DNA of 64,000 nucleotides from Poriferisodalis sp965116715 (lineage in GTDB: Bacteria; Actinomycetota; Acidimicrobiia; Acidimicrobiales; Poriferisodalaceae). Location of the stretch: positions 1,240,001 to 1,304,000 of the forward strand of contig OZ220724.1 of assembly GCA_965116715.1 (NCBI GenBank). The letters are read 5' to 3'. The position numbers were made by a program, and so were the translations under genes. The first letter of the stretch is position 1; each line of letters begins with the position of its first letter. Of the stretch, positions 23,431 to 32,045 are shown one piece after another. Below the pieces are notes generated by a model. The model saw only the letters and a list, made by a program, of their open reading frames with translations. It searched no databases and was not told the origin of the DNA.

Positions 23431-24888
23431 TCAGCCCGGCAGCGGCGGCAGGGTGTCGATGTGGCGGGTGGCCGATTCCCAGGCGTGGGCCAGTTCGAGC
23501 ACTGAGCGGTCGGCCCGGTGACGCCCGACGAGCTGCAGGCCCACCGGCAGGCCGTCGGCGGTGAAGCCGGCCGGCACCGAGACGGCGGGGTGGGTGGTGA
23601 CGGTGATGTCGCTGCACGAGCGCATCCAGTCGATGTAGGTCTCGAATTCGACGCCTTCGATCTCGGTGGGGTACTCGACCTCCACATCGAACGGCGGCAC
23701 CTGGGTGGTCGGGCATGCCAGGAACTCGTAGCCGCCGCCGGTGGGCGACATGAACTCGTCCATGCGGGCGAAGAGCTGGGTGTGGCGGCGGGCGACCTCG
23801 GCGTAGTCGCTGATCGACATCGACAGCCCCTGTTCGATGTTCCACGCGACCGTGTCCTTGAATTGGCCAGGGTGCTGGGACAGTAACGGTCCGAAGCCGA
23901 GGGCGAACAGCCAGGCCCGGCGTGCCTGGAAGATCTGCGGGGCGTCAGAGAGGTCGGGCCACGCTTCGACCACCTCGCAGCCCAGGTTGGCGAGCACATC
24001 GGGCACGTTGGCCGTCGCAGCTCGCACCGCAGGGTCGACGGGCAGCCCGCCGGCATCCGGTGACCATGCCACGCGCACACCCCGCAGGTCCCGCTCCAGA
24101 ACGCCCGCGAAGACCTCGGGCGATTCCTGGTTCGACACCGGCGAGCGGTCGTCCGGTCCGGCCAGCGCCTGCAAGAAGAACGCCACGTCGGCCACGGTGC
24201 GGGCCATGGGGCCTTCGACGGCCAGCGGGAACCACGCATCCATCGCCGTGGTCGACGGCACCCGTCCAGGCGACGGCCGGAAGCCCACGATGTTGCAGAA
24301 CGCAGCCGGATTGCGCAGCGAGCCGCCCAGGTCGGACCCGTCGCACAGCGGCAGCATGCGGGCGGCCAGCGCCACTGCCGCTCCCCCGCTGGAACCGCCG
24401 CACGTCTTGCCGACGTCGTAGGGGTTGCGAGTGATGCCGAACACCGGGTTGAAGGTGTGCGAGCCGGCGCCGAACTCGGGGGTGTTGGTCTTGCCGACCA
24501 TCACCGCCCCGGCCTCACGCTGACGTTCCACCACGAGCGCGTCGATATCGGGAACGAATTCGGCGAACAGCGGCGAGCCCATGGTGGTGCGCACACCGGC
24601 GGTCAGCGCCAGGTCCTTGTGGGCCACGGGCAGGCCGTGCAGCAGTCCCAGCGACTCGCCGCGGGCGTGTGCCTCGTCGGCGGCTGCGGCGCGCTCAGCG
24701 GCCACCTCCGGCGTGAGAGTGACGATGGCATTCAGGGCGGGATTGGCCTGCTCGATGCGGTGGAGGTGCGCTGCCAGCAACTCGCGTGCGGAGACCTCCC
24801 CGGCCGCCACCATGGCCGCCATCTCGATCGCGGTCAGCCCGCAGATGCCCGCCTCGTTCTCAGAAGCTGTGTCCATCGGATGGTTCAT
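23431..24888 (-). CDS. Amidase signature family hydrolase
   Basis: This 485-aa amidase hydrolyses an amide with a Lys-cisSer-Ser triad. Lys91 (AHKDLAL), Ser166 (GGSSGG) and Ser190 (DLGGSLRNPA) are all present with the classical 24-residue spacing between the serines. The family is broad and includes GatA, but no gatB or gatC is adjacent, so a catabolic amidase is more likely. The last 81 coding bases are the right direct repeat of island 2. ATG 24888 or ATG 24876 may be used. Confidence 0.88.
   Translation of the reverse strand: MNHPMDTASENEAGICGLTAIEMAAMVAAGEVSARELLAAHLHRIEQANPALNAIVTLTPEVAAERAAAADEAHARGESLGLLHGLPVAHKDLALTAGVRTTMGSPLFAEFVPDIDALVVERQREAGAVMVGKTNTPEFGAGSHTFNPVFGITRNPYDVGKTCGGSSGGAAVALAARMLPLCDGSDLGGSLRNPAAFCNIVGFRPSPGRVPSTTAMDAWFPLAVEGPMARTVADVAFFLQALAGPDDRSPVSNQESPEVFAGVLERDLRGVRVAWSPDAGGLPVDPAVRAATANVPDVLANLGCEVVEAWPDLSDAPQIFQARRAWLFALGFGPLLSQHPGQFKDTVAWNIEQGLSMSISDYAEVARRHTQLFARMDEFMSPTGGGYEFLACPTTQVPPFDVEVEYPTEIEGVEFETYIDWMRSCSDITVTTHPAVSVPAGFTADGLPVGLQLVGRHRADRSVLELAHAWESATRHIDTLPPLPG
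23433..23513 (-). repeat. Right direct repeat of island 2 (within amidase 3' end)
   Basis: This is the partner of 19784-19864, with 77 of 81 positions identical. Here it is the intact C-terminal coding end of the amidase gene. Such a repeat is what insertion at a gene 3' end with reconstitution of that end would leave. Confidence 0.85.
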
Positions 24889-24926
24889 CGGGTCATTGGA
24901 CCACAGTTGGCCTGCACGCCGCCGCG

Positions 24927-24932
24927 TAAGTT
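24927..24932 (+). promoter_or_regulatory. -10 element TAAGTT, leaderless promoter
   Basis: It ends 7 bp before the ATG at 24940 of the M20 peptidase gene and supports that start over a longer open frame. Confidence 0.4.
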
Positions 24933-24939
24933 GCAGGCC

Positions 24940-26313
24940 ATGAGCCAGTCATTCACTGCTGGGACCAGCGACGAGAACCGTCGCACCGGCCAGACCGTCG
25001 AGCTGCTGCAGACCCTGATCCGCAACGAATGCGTCAACTACGGAACAGCGGAATCGGGCGGCGAAGTCCGGAACTCCGACACGATCCAGGCCTACCTGGA
25101 GGGTGCGGGTCTGGACCTCGAGGTGTTCGACGCCGCACCGGGCCGCCGGTCGCTGGTGACCCGCATCGAGGGCAGCGACCCGAACGCGCCGAGCCTGTGC
25201 CTGATGGGTCACACCGACGTGGTGCCGGTGAACCGGGACGGCTGGAGCCGCGACCCGTTCGGCGGCGAGCTGATCGACGGCGAGGTCTGGGGCCGCGGAG
25301 CGGTGGACATGCTGAACCTGACGTCGTCGATGGCAGTCGCTATGCGCCACCTGGCCCTCACCGGCTACCGGCCCAAGGGCGACCTCATCTACTTCGCCTG
25401 CGCCGACGAAGAGGCCGGCTCTGCCTACGGCGCCCGCTGGATGGCCGAGAACCATTGGGACGTCATCGGTGCCGACTACGTGCTGACCGAGAACGGCGGC
25501 TTGCACTCGGGCTCGCCCGATGCGCCGTTCATCGGCATGAACGTGGGCGAGAAGGGCGTGGCCTGGCGGCGGCTGCGAGTCCGCGGCGTGCCCGGCCACG
25601 GCTCGCGCCCGTTCCGGCAGGAGAACGCCTTGGTGAAGGCCGCAGCAGTGGTGCACCGCATCTCGCAGTACCGGCCGCCGCCGAAGTTCCACGAGCTGTG
25701 GCGCGAGCAGGTCGACACGCTCGGGGTCGACGACGAGACCAAGGCCATCATGCTGGACGAGTCGCTCATCGAGGACTGGCTGGACGCACATCCCAGCCCG
25801 TCGGTGGCCGCGCACCTGTACTCGTGCACCCACACGTCGTTCTCGCCGAATGTCATCGGCGCGCCGACATCGATGAAGACCAACGTCATCCCCGACCATG
25901 TCGACATCGAGGTGGACGTCCGCACCCTGCCCGGCGAAGGCGCCGCCGAAGTGCAAGCACACCTGGACGAGGCGCTCGGCGACCTGGCCGACGAGGTTGA
26001 GCTCGAGATCATCATGAACGACCCGGCTTCGGTCAGCCGGGTCGAGACGCCGCTGTGGGATGCCCTGGAGGTAGCGGTGGGGCGCCGATTCCCGACGGCC
26101 CGGCTGACCCCGCAGCTCATCATCGGCTTCACCGACTCCCGCGTGTACCGCGACATGGGCGCTGTGGCGTACGGCGCCGGGCTGTTCAGCCCCGAGCTGG
26201 ACGGCGGCGACTACGGTGCCCGGTTCCACGGGAACGACGAGCGCATCGACATCGAGTCGCTGGCGCTGACCACCCAGCTCTGGCTCGACGTGGTCGACAG
26301 CCTCTGGGACTAG
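24940..26313 (+). CDS. M20 family metallopeptidase (ArgE/DapE/CPG2-like)
   Basis: This 457-aa cytoplasmic zinc hydrolase removes an amide-linked group. The first metal histidine lies in LMGHTDVVP, the bridging Asp in GRGAVDML, and the catalytic Glu and metal Glu in FACADEEAGS. A lid (dimerisation) domain occupies the middle, and the last metal His is in ARFHGNDERI. The substrate is not clear from sequence; acylated amino acids are usual. The ATG at 24940 is chosen for the -10 element and MSQSF start; the open frame to 24457 is antisense to the amidase. A 19-bp tandem duplication covers its stop. Confidence 0.9.
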   Translation: MSQSFTAGTSDENRRTGQTVELLQTLIRNECVNYGTAESGGEVRNSDTIQAYLEGAGLDLEVFDAAPGRRSLVTRIEGSDPNAPSLCLMGHTDVVPVNRDGWSRDPFGGELIDGEVWGRGAVDMLNLTSSMAVAMRHLALTGYRPKGDLIYFACADEEAGSAYGARWMAENHWDVIGADYVLTENGGLHSGSPDAPFIGMNVGEKGVAWRRLRVRGVPGHGSRPFRQENALVKAAAVVHRISQYRPPPKFHELWREQVDTLGVDDETKAIMLDESLIEDWLDAHPSPSVAAHLYSCTHTSFSPNVIGAPTSMKTNVIPDHVDIEVDVRTLPGEGAAEVQAHLDEALGDLADEVELEIIMNDPASVSRVETPLWDALEVAVGRRFPTARLTPQLIIGFTDSRVYRDMGAVAYGAGLFSPELDGGDYGARFHGNDERIDIESLALTTQLWLDVVDSLWD

Positions 26314-26335
26314 CGTCAGCCTCTGGGACTAGCGT
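26298..26335 (+). repeat. Perfect 19-bp tandem duplication across a stop codon
   Basis: CAGCCTCTGGGACTAGCGT is present at 26298-26316 and again at 26317-26335. The first copy ends the M20 gene (SLWD and TAG). Both copies end in TAGCGT, a -10-like hexamer for the following gene. Confidence 0.85.
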
Positions 26336-26361
26336 CGTGCTGTCACGAGGGGCGGGCGCGA

Positions 26362-27207
26362 GTGTCTGAGGACGAAGCTGTCAGCAAGGGTGCCGGCGAA
26401 CTCGCCTACTGGTCCCAACGCAAGGACGCCGAGGGGAAGCTCGAGAACTCCTGGTTCGAACGCTTCTACACCGACCACTTCGGCCTGACGCACGACGACT
26501 ACCGCGCCAAGCGTGTGCTCGACATCGGCTGCGGTCCGCGAGGGTCGCTCGAGTGGGCAACGATGGCCCGCGAGCGCGTCGGCGTGGATCCGCTGGCTGA
26601 CCATTATCTCGAGATGGGGGCGGCGGAGCATGCGATGACCTATGTCGCATCCGGCGCAGAGACCGTCCCGTATCCCGATGCCAGCTTTGACATCGTCTGC
26701 TCGTTCAACTCTCTCGACCACGTCGACGATCTCGAAGCAGCGATCGCCGAGATGAAGCGCCTCGCGGCCCCTGGCGGCCTGCTGCTCGTGATCACCGACG
26801 TGCACGACCGTCCGACGCCCCAAGAGCCGATCTGCTTCGACTGGGACGTCATCGAGCTCTTCGCTCCCGAATTCGCCATCCAGTCATTTCGCTGCTTGGA
26901 GAAATTCGGCAACGGTGCCTACCAGAGCGCCGAACAGGGCATCTTCTTCGATCATGCCAACACGCAGCGCCGCTACGGGGTGCTGACGGCGAGGTTCGTG
27001 CGCGTCGTCGAAACCCAGCCCGAATCGCTGGAAGCACGCACCGAACCGGAGTCCCAGTTCGAGGCAGCCGAGGACGCAGCGCCGCTGGAACCGACGTTCG
27101 GCGAAGCTGCCACGCAGCTCGCCACCGCAGCAATGCGCACCATCCGTGACGGTTCCGAACAGATGGTTGAGCGGGTCGTGCAGGCACGACGGGATCGACG
27201 TCGCTGA
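26362..27207 (+). CDS. Class I SAM-dependent methyltransferase
   Basis: This 281-aa methyltransferase has the SAM-binding VLDIGCGPRGSLEW (motif I), VGVDPLADHY (post I), and DASFDIVCSFNSLDHVDD (motif II). The region after residue 215 is an acidic Glu/Ala-rich linker ending in a basic helix (MVERVVQARRDRRR). The substrate is unknown. The GTG at 26362 follows an AGGGGCGGGC stretch. It lies upstream of the SUF genes in the same direction, but sufC has its own promoter. Confidence 0.85.
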   Translation: MSEDEAVSKGAGELAYWSQRKDAEGKLENSWFERFYTDHFGLTHDDYRAKRVLDIGCGPRGSLEWATMARERVGVDPLADHYLEMGAAEHAMTYVASGAETVPYPDASFDIVCSFNSLDHVDDLEAAIAEMKRLAAPGGLLLVITDVHDRPTPQEPICFDWDVIELFAPEFAIQSFRCLEKFGNGAYQSAEQGIFFDHANTQRRYGVLTARFVRVVETQPESLEARTEPESQFEAAEDAAPLEPTFGEAATQLATAAMRTIRDGSEQMVERVVQARRDRRR

Positions 27208-27264
27208 CGGCGCACTCGACGGGCGATCCGCGCCAGCGCCGGTTGAGGCATTTGGGGCCAGCCA

Positions 27265-27270
27265 TACACT
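27265..27270 (+). promoter_or_regulatory. -10 element TACACT, promoter of sufC-sufS-sufU
   Basis: It ends 7 bp before the sufC ATG at 27278. Confidence 0.45.
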
Positions 27271-27277
27271 GCGGTTG

Positions 27278-28072
27278 ATGGCACAGGGCGACACAGCGCC
27301 GGACGCCGCATCGGCTGCACCTCTCTTCGAAATCGACGGCTTGGGCGTCCGAGCAGTCGACGGTCCGCAGATCCTGCGCGGGGTGGATCTGGCGGTCAAC
27401 GCGGGCGAGTGCCACGCCATCATGGGTCCCAACGGCTCGGGCAAATCGACGCTGGCCACCACCATCCTGGGATCGCCCGAGTACGAGGTGACCGGCGGGG
27501 AGATCCGCTACCGCGGCGACGACATCTCCGAGTGGGATCCCGACGCCCGCTCGAAGGCCGGGCTGTTTCTGGCGTTCCAGTACCCGCAGCACATCCCGGG
27601 CGTCTCGGTGCGCAATTTCCTGCGCCAAGCGGTCTCGGCACGGCGCGGCGAGGACGTGTCCGCCATCGAGATCTACGTCGCCATGGGCGAGTGGATGTCA
27701 CGGCTCGGCATGGACGAGTCCTTCATGGACCGCTACCTCAACGAGGGCTTCAGCGGCGGCGAGCGCAAGCGCAATGAGATTCTGCAGCTGGCGCTGCTCG
27801 AGCCCGACGTGGCCGTTCTGGACGAGACCGATTCGGGCCTCGACATCGATGCGCTGAGGGTGGTGGCCACCGGCCTGCAGCAGGTCCGCGCAGAGCGGCC
27901 GTACATGGGCGTCGTGCTCATCACCCACTACGAGCGCCTGTTGGGGGAGATCGAGCCCGACTACGTCCACGTGCTCGTCGACGGGCAGATCGTGGCCTCG
28001 GGCGGACCCGAACTCGCCGCAGAGCTCGAACGCGACGGCTACGAGCCCTTCGAGCAGCGGACGGCGGCATGA
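27278..28072 (+). CDS. sufC: SufC-type Fe-S cluster assembly ATPase, copy 1
   Basis: This 264-aa ABC ATPase energises the SufBCD scaffold. It has Walker A GPNGSGKST, the SufC-specific LFLAFQYPQHIPGV block, signature FSGGERKRNEI, Walker B VAVLDETDSGLDIDAL and the ITHYERLL switch. It leads an operon with sufS (4-bp overlap) and sufU. A second sufC lies 4 kb away with sufD, so which copy works with SufBD is open. The ATG at 27278 is supported by the promoter spacing. Confidence 0.92.
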   Translation: MAQGDTAPDAASAAPLFEIDGLGVRAVDGPQILRGVDLAVNAGECHAIMGPNGSGKSTLATTILGSPEYEVTGGEIRYRGDDISEWDPDARSKAGLFLAFQYPQHIPGVSVRNFLRQAVSARRGEDVSAIEIYVAMGEWMSRLGMDESFMDRYLNEGFSGGERKRNEILQLALLEPDVAVLDETDSGLDIDALRVVATGLQQVRAERPYMGVVLITHYERLLGEIEPDYVHVLVDGQIVASGGPELAAELERDGYEPFEQRTAA

Positions 28073-29328
28073 ACACGGCAGCCAGCGGCGCCATCGACGG
28101 GCCTATCGATGCGACAGTGAAGGCACAGTTCCCGCTGCTGGAACGGCGCGTCCACAACCATCCGATCGTCTACCTCGACTCTGCGGCGTCATCGCAGAAG
28201 CCGACGGCCGTGCTCGACGCCATGGACGACTACTACCGCACCGTCAACGCCAATGTCCATCGCGGCGCCTACGAGATCGCGGCGGCCGCTACCGAGCTGA
28301 TGGAGCAGGCACGGACGGACGTTGCCCGCTTCATCTCGGCTCCCAGCGCCGACGAGGTCGTGTTCACCAAGAACGCCACCGAGGCAATGAATCTGGTAGC
28401 CCGCTCATGGGGCGGCTCGAACCTCGGTCCGGCCGACGCGGTCGTGCTCACCGAGATGGAGCACCACGCCAACATCGTGCCGTGGCACATCCTGGCCGCC
28501 GAGCGCGGCTTCGAGATCCGCTGGATCCCCATCACCCACGACGGCTGCCTGGACCTCACCGACCTCGACCGGCTGCTCGACGGGGCGAAGCTGCTGTCGG
28601 TCACCGCCATGAGCAACGTGCTCGGCACCCTCAACCCAATCTCCCGACTTGCCACCGCTGCGCACGATGCCGGTGCGCTGATCAGCGTGGACGCCAGTCA
28701 GTACGTGCCGCACCTTCCCACCGATGTGGGGGAATTGGGCGCCGACTTCATGGTGTTCACGGGACACAAGATGTGCGGGCCGACCGGCGTCGGCGTGCTG
28801 TGGGCTCGCTCGGAACTGCTGGACGCGATGCCACCGTTCCTGGGCGGCGGCGAGATGATCCTCGACGTCACCAAGGAGGGCTTCCGCCCCAACACGGTGC
28901 CGCACAAGTTCGAGGCGGGCACGCCGCCGATCGCGGAGATCGTGGGCCTCGGGGCTGCGGTGCGATTCCTGGAGGGGCTGGGCATGGACGCCGTGCGAGC
29001 GCACGAGGTCAGCCTCACCGGCTACGCCCTGCGGATGCTGACCGACCGCCACGGCGACGACATCACCGTGCACGGGCCGTCCGAGCCGGCACAGCGCGGC
29101 GGCGTGCTGTCGTTCGTGTACCGGGACGTGCACCCGCACGACATCTCTCAGGTGCTGGACCAGAGCGGCGTGTGCGTGCGTGCCGGTCACCACTGCGCCA
29201 AGCCGCTCATGCGATGCCTGGGCGTCACTGCAACGACGCGAGCTTCGCTGTATGTGTACAACGACTCTTCGGACGTAGATTCGCTGGCAGATGCGCTCGA
29301 CGAGGTCGGCGCACTGTTCGGACTCTGA
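28069..29328 (+). CDS. sufS: Cysteine desulfurase SufS
   Basis: This PLP enzyme removes sulfur from cysteine for Fe-S cluster assembly, and family members can also supply selenium from selenocysteine. It is 419 aa. The PLP lysine is Lys234 (FTGHKMCGPTG) and the catalytic loop cysteine is Cys376 (RAGHHCAKP), the group II hallmark. The ATG overlaps the sufC stop. SufU, the usual sulfur acceptor, follows 31 bp later. Confidence 0.95.
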   Translation: MNTAASGAIDGPIDATVKAQFPLLERRVHNHPIVYLDSAASSQKPTAVLDAMDDYYRTVNANVHRGAYEIAAAATELMEQARTDVARFISAPSADEVVFTKNATEAMNLVARSWGGSNLGPADAVVLTEMEHHANIVPWHILAAERGFEIRWIPITHDGCLDLTDLDRLLDGAKLLSVTAMSNVLGTLNPISRLATAAHDAGALISVDASQYVPHLPTDVGELGADFMVFTGHKMCGPTGVGVLWARSELLDAMPPFLGGGEMILDVTKEGFRPNTVPHKFEAGTPPIAEIVGLGAAVRFLEGLGMDAVRAHEVSLTGYALRMLTDRHGDDITVHGPSEPAQRGGVLSFVYRDVHPHDISQVLDQSGVCVRAGHHCAKPLMRCLGVTATTRASLYVYNDSSDVDSLADALDEVGALFGL

Positions 29329-29359
29329 GAGCGACGGGACGAGGGCAGGGCGAAACCTC

Positions 29360-29896
29360 ATGGCTGGGCTCGAAGACCTGTACCGGGAGATCATCCTCGA
29401 TCACTACCGGAACCCGCGCAACCGCGGCGAGCTGGAGTGCCCGCCGGCGCACCGCAGCGAGGGATTCAACCCGCTATGCGGGGACGAGGTCGTGCTGACC
29501 TTCGAGATGGACGGCGGGGTGGTGACCGACCTTCGTGTCGGCGGATACGGCTGCTCGATCAGCCAGGCCTCAGCGTCGATGATGTCAGCCGCGGTCATCG
29601 GCAAGTCGGTGGATGAGATCCGTGACTTGACGCGAGTCTTCAAGGCCATGATGTCGATTCACGAGGAATCCATCGGTGGCGATGGCAGCGAGTCTTTCGG
29701 GGGCGAGCCATCAGGATCAGAGGCGCTCGACGGCGCTGGGGCCGGTGAGTCCGGCGGCCCGAACGGCGGTGCGCTGCGTCTGGGCGATCTGGAAGCGCTG
29801 CGGGGCGTGGTGAAGTTCCCGGTGCGCATTAAGTGCGCCACTCTCGGCTGGAATGCGCTGGCGACCGGCCTCGACGAAACAACCGAGGGCGGGTGA
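29360..29896 (+). CDS. sufU: SufU-type sulfur-transfer protein with a low-complexity insert
   Basis: SufU accepts persulfide from SufS through a zinc-site cysteine exchange. Cys40 (PLCGDEV), Cys65 (GYGCSIS) and Cys159 (RIKCATLGW) with Asp42 form the expected zinc site. The 178-aa protein is longer than usual because residues 104-138 are a Gly/Ser/Glu-rich insert replacing a short loop. The ATG at 29360 follows a purine-rich GAGGGCAGGG leader. Its stop overlaps the next gene's GTG (GTGA). Confidence 0.9.
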   Translation: MAGLEDLYREIILDHYRNPRNRGELECPPAHRSEGFNPLCGDEVVLTFEMDGGVVTDLRVGGYGCSISQASASMMSAAVIGKSVDEIRDLTRVFKAMMSIHEESIGGDGSESFGGEPSGSEALDGAGAGESGGPNGGALRLGDLEALRGVVKFPVRIKCATLGWNALATGLDETTEGG

Positions 29897-31062
29897 GCCG
29901 CCGCGCCGAGCTTGTCGAGCGGGCGCGCCAGCTTGCGCCGAAGCTCACTGCCCGGGCTGCGGCGGATCCGTGGGCTCGCCGGGTCGAACCCGACGTCATC
30001 GAGGATCTCCGCTCTGCCGAGCTGATGACGATCGGTCAGCCCCGCGCCAATGGCGGCCAAGAACTCGACTGGATCACGTATCTGGAGGTCAACGCGGCCC
30101 TGGCCGAGGGCTGCCCCTCGACTGCCTGGCACTCATGTGTCGGCAATGCACACGCGTGGCTGGTGGGCCACTGGCCCGACGCCGCGCAGGAGGAGATCTA
30201 CGGCGACGGGCCCGACGTCTACGTGGCCGGCGTGCTGGTGGACCGCGGTGATGCGACCCCCGTTGACGGCGGCTGGATGCTCAGCGGCTTCTGGCCGTTC
30301 GGATCGGGCATCGATCACGCCGGCTGGGTCATCCTGGGCGGACACTTCCCGGCCCCCGACGGCGACGGGCCGATTTCGGGCATGTTCGTGCTGCCCGCCA
30401 GCGATGTCTCGGCACTCGACGACTGGCACGCCAACGGGCTGCGGGCCACCGGCAGCAGCAGCATCGTCGTCAAAGACGTGTTCGTGCCCTCCCACCGGTT
30501 CGTACCCGGCGAGGTGCTGGCGTCGGGCGACACGCCTGGCATGGCCCGCAACACCGGCTGGATCCAGCGCAGCTCGCTCATGCCGACGCTGGCCTACGCA
30601 CTGGTGCCGCCAGCCCTGGGGGCCGCCCGGGCATCGCTGGCCGCGTTCGCTGAGGAAGTCGACGGCAAGGTCATCAGCCATGTCGACGTGCTGCAGACCG
30701 ACTGGCCGCTGACCCACCGGCAGTTCGCCGAAGCACATGCGCTGGTCGACCAGGGCGAGTTGCTGATGCGACGCACCGCCGAGCTGCTCATCGAGACGGC
30801 ACGCAACGGCGAGTCGCTGGAGTTGCCGCTGCGGGCGCGAGTCCGGCTGGACTGCGCGTACGCCGTGCGTCGCTGCCTGGAAGCGACGCAGACGATCTAC
30901 CTGGCAACCGGTGGCCGTGGCGTGCGCGACAGCAACCGCATCGGCCGCCTGCAGTCCGATCTGCAGGCCATCAACATGCACGCCATCACCGCGCTCGACC
31001 CCGCCCTCGAGGCCTACGGCCGCATCCTCATGGGCCACCCACCCCGCACCCCCCGCCTCTAG
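29893..31062 (+). CDS. Acyl-CoA-dehydrogenase-fold flavin monooxygenase (HsaA/HpaB-like)
   Basis: This 389-aa protein has the acyl-CoA dehydrogenase fold but matches the flavin-dependent monooxygenase branch better: N-terminal helical region, GGWMLSGFWPFGSGIDHAGWVILG in the central beta domain, GLRATGSSSIVVKDVFVP, and a C-terminal helical bundle with ATGGRGVRDSNRIGRLQSDL. Such enzymes hydroxylate phenolic substrates using reduced flavin from a separate reductase, and a candidate flavin reductase lies at 42597. The GTG overlaps the sufU stop, so it is translated with the SUF operon, but a functional link is not evident. Confidence 0.8.
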   Translation: MSRRAELVERARQLAPKLTARAAADPWARRVEPDVIEDLRSAELMTIGQPRANGGQELDWITYLEVNAALAEGCPSTAWHSCVGNAHAWLVGHWPDAAQEEIYGDGPDVYVAGVLVDRGDATPVDGGWMLSGFWPFGSGIDHAGWVILGGHFPAPDGDGPISGMFVLPASDVSALDDWHANGLRATGSSSIVVKDVFVPSHRFVPGEVLASGDTPGMARNTGWIQRSSLMPTLAYALVPPALGAARASLAAFAEEVDGKVISHVDVLQTDWPLTHRQFAEAHALVDQGELLMRRTAELLIETARNGESLELPLRARVRLDCAYAVRRCLEATQTIYLATGGRGVRDSNRIGRLQSDLQAINMHAITALDPALEAYGRILMGHPPRTPRL

Positions 31063-31082
31063 CGGGCCGGGGTTGGCGAGCG

Positions 31083-31637
31083 CTACCAGCGGTGGCCGGG
31101 GGGGACGCCGGTCATCCATTCGGAGATGCGGCGTGAGGTGCCCGGTGTGGTGCCTGGCGGCAGTTCGTCGGGGGGGAAGAACGCCACTTCGGCGATCTCG
31201 GGGGAGGCTGACTCTTCGACCCGCCAGTCGGTGACCACGAACACCACGATGTGATCACTGCGATTGCCGTGACGCGATGAGTAGACGCCGAGCACGTTCT
31301 GAGGCGTCTCGGCGACGACAACGCCGGTCTCCTCGCGCAGCTCCCTCGCCACCGCCTCCACCAGTGCCTCGCGGGTCTTGACACCGCCGCCGGGCAGGAA
31401 CCAACCGTCGCGGTAGGTGTGCCGCACCAGGCAGACGCGGCCCTTGTGATCGACCACCAGCCCGCGCACGCCCAGCGTGACCCGCGCTGGCCGCAGGCGC
31501 ACCCAGAACTCGAAGAGCTGATGCAGCAGCCGGCGCACTCCCGGCTTCGACTCGATCGTTCCCTCGACAACCGGCGCGGGCGCGGGCCGTTCGGGCTGAT
31601 CGGGCTTGGCGCGCCGTCGCAGGCGTGGCAGTCGCAT
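31083..31637 (-). CDS. Nudix hydrolase
   Basis: This 184-aa hydrolase cleaves a nucleoside-diphosphate-linked compound. A complete Nudix box starts at Gly85 (GGGVKTREALVEAVAREL then REETGV), with the preceding strand DGWFLP. The N-terminus adds about 30 basic and Pro-rich residues. It follows the pterin dehydratase gene by 10 bp. The substrate is not predictable. Confidence 0.88.
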   Translation of the reverse strand: MRLPRLRRRAKPDQPERPAPAPVVEGTIESKPGVRRLLHQLFEFWVRLRPARVTLGVRGLVVDHKGRVCLVRHTYRDGWFLPGGGVKTREALVEAVARELREETGVVVAETPQNVLGVYSSRHGNRSDHIVVFVVTDWRVEESASPEIAEVAFFPPDELPPGTTPGTSRRISEWMTGVPPGHRW

Positions 31638-31647
31638 CGAGCGGCGC

Positions 31648-31944
31648 TCAGCCTGCGGCGCCTGCTAGGCCGTCCATCGCACGCGCCAGCTCGGCATCCA
31701 GCTCGGTCACGCCGCCACGGTCGTGCGTGTTCAGCGCCACCTCGACCGTGCTGTAGACGTTCGACCAGTTGGGGTGGTGGTCCATCTTCTCGGCCACCAG
31801 GGCCGCAGCGGCCATGAACCCGAACGCCTCCACGAAGTTCCCGAAGCGGAACGTGCGGCGCAGCTCAGCGCCCGACACCTCCCACGCTCGCAGCTCGGCG
31901 GCCAGTGCTGCCAGCTCGTCCTCACTCAACAGTTCTCGTGCCAT
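31648..31944 (-). CDS. Pterin-4a-carbinolamine dehydratase (PCD/DCoH)
   Basis: This 98-aa protein is of usual size for the family that dehydrates 4a-hydroxytetrahydrobiopterin. The active-site block EKMDHHPNWSNVYSTVEVAL is intact, with the paired histidines and Trp. The flanking NTHDRGGVTELDAELAR is also typical. A GGGAGGGTG ribosome site precedes the ATG. No aromatic hydroxylase is nearby, so a broader pterin-recycling role is likely. Confidence 0.9.
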   Translation of the reverse strand: MARELLSEDELAALAAELRAWEVSGAELRRTFRFGNFVEAFGFMAAAALVAEKMDHHPNWSNVYSTVEVALNTHDRGGVTELDAELARAMDGLAGAAG

Positions 31945-32045
31945 CGGTTCACCCTCCCCTGGTTTCCCCTTGACCAGTCAACACCAACGCCCAAGCACAT
32001 CGAAGGCGCGCAGCGTCGTCCACGTCAAGAGAGATTCGGCGGCGC

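Noticed and set aside
24457..24939. An N-terminal extension of the M20 peptidase
   Set aside because: It is antisense to the amidase gene; the promoter hexamer and family start point to 24940.
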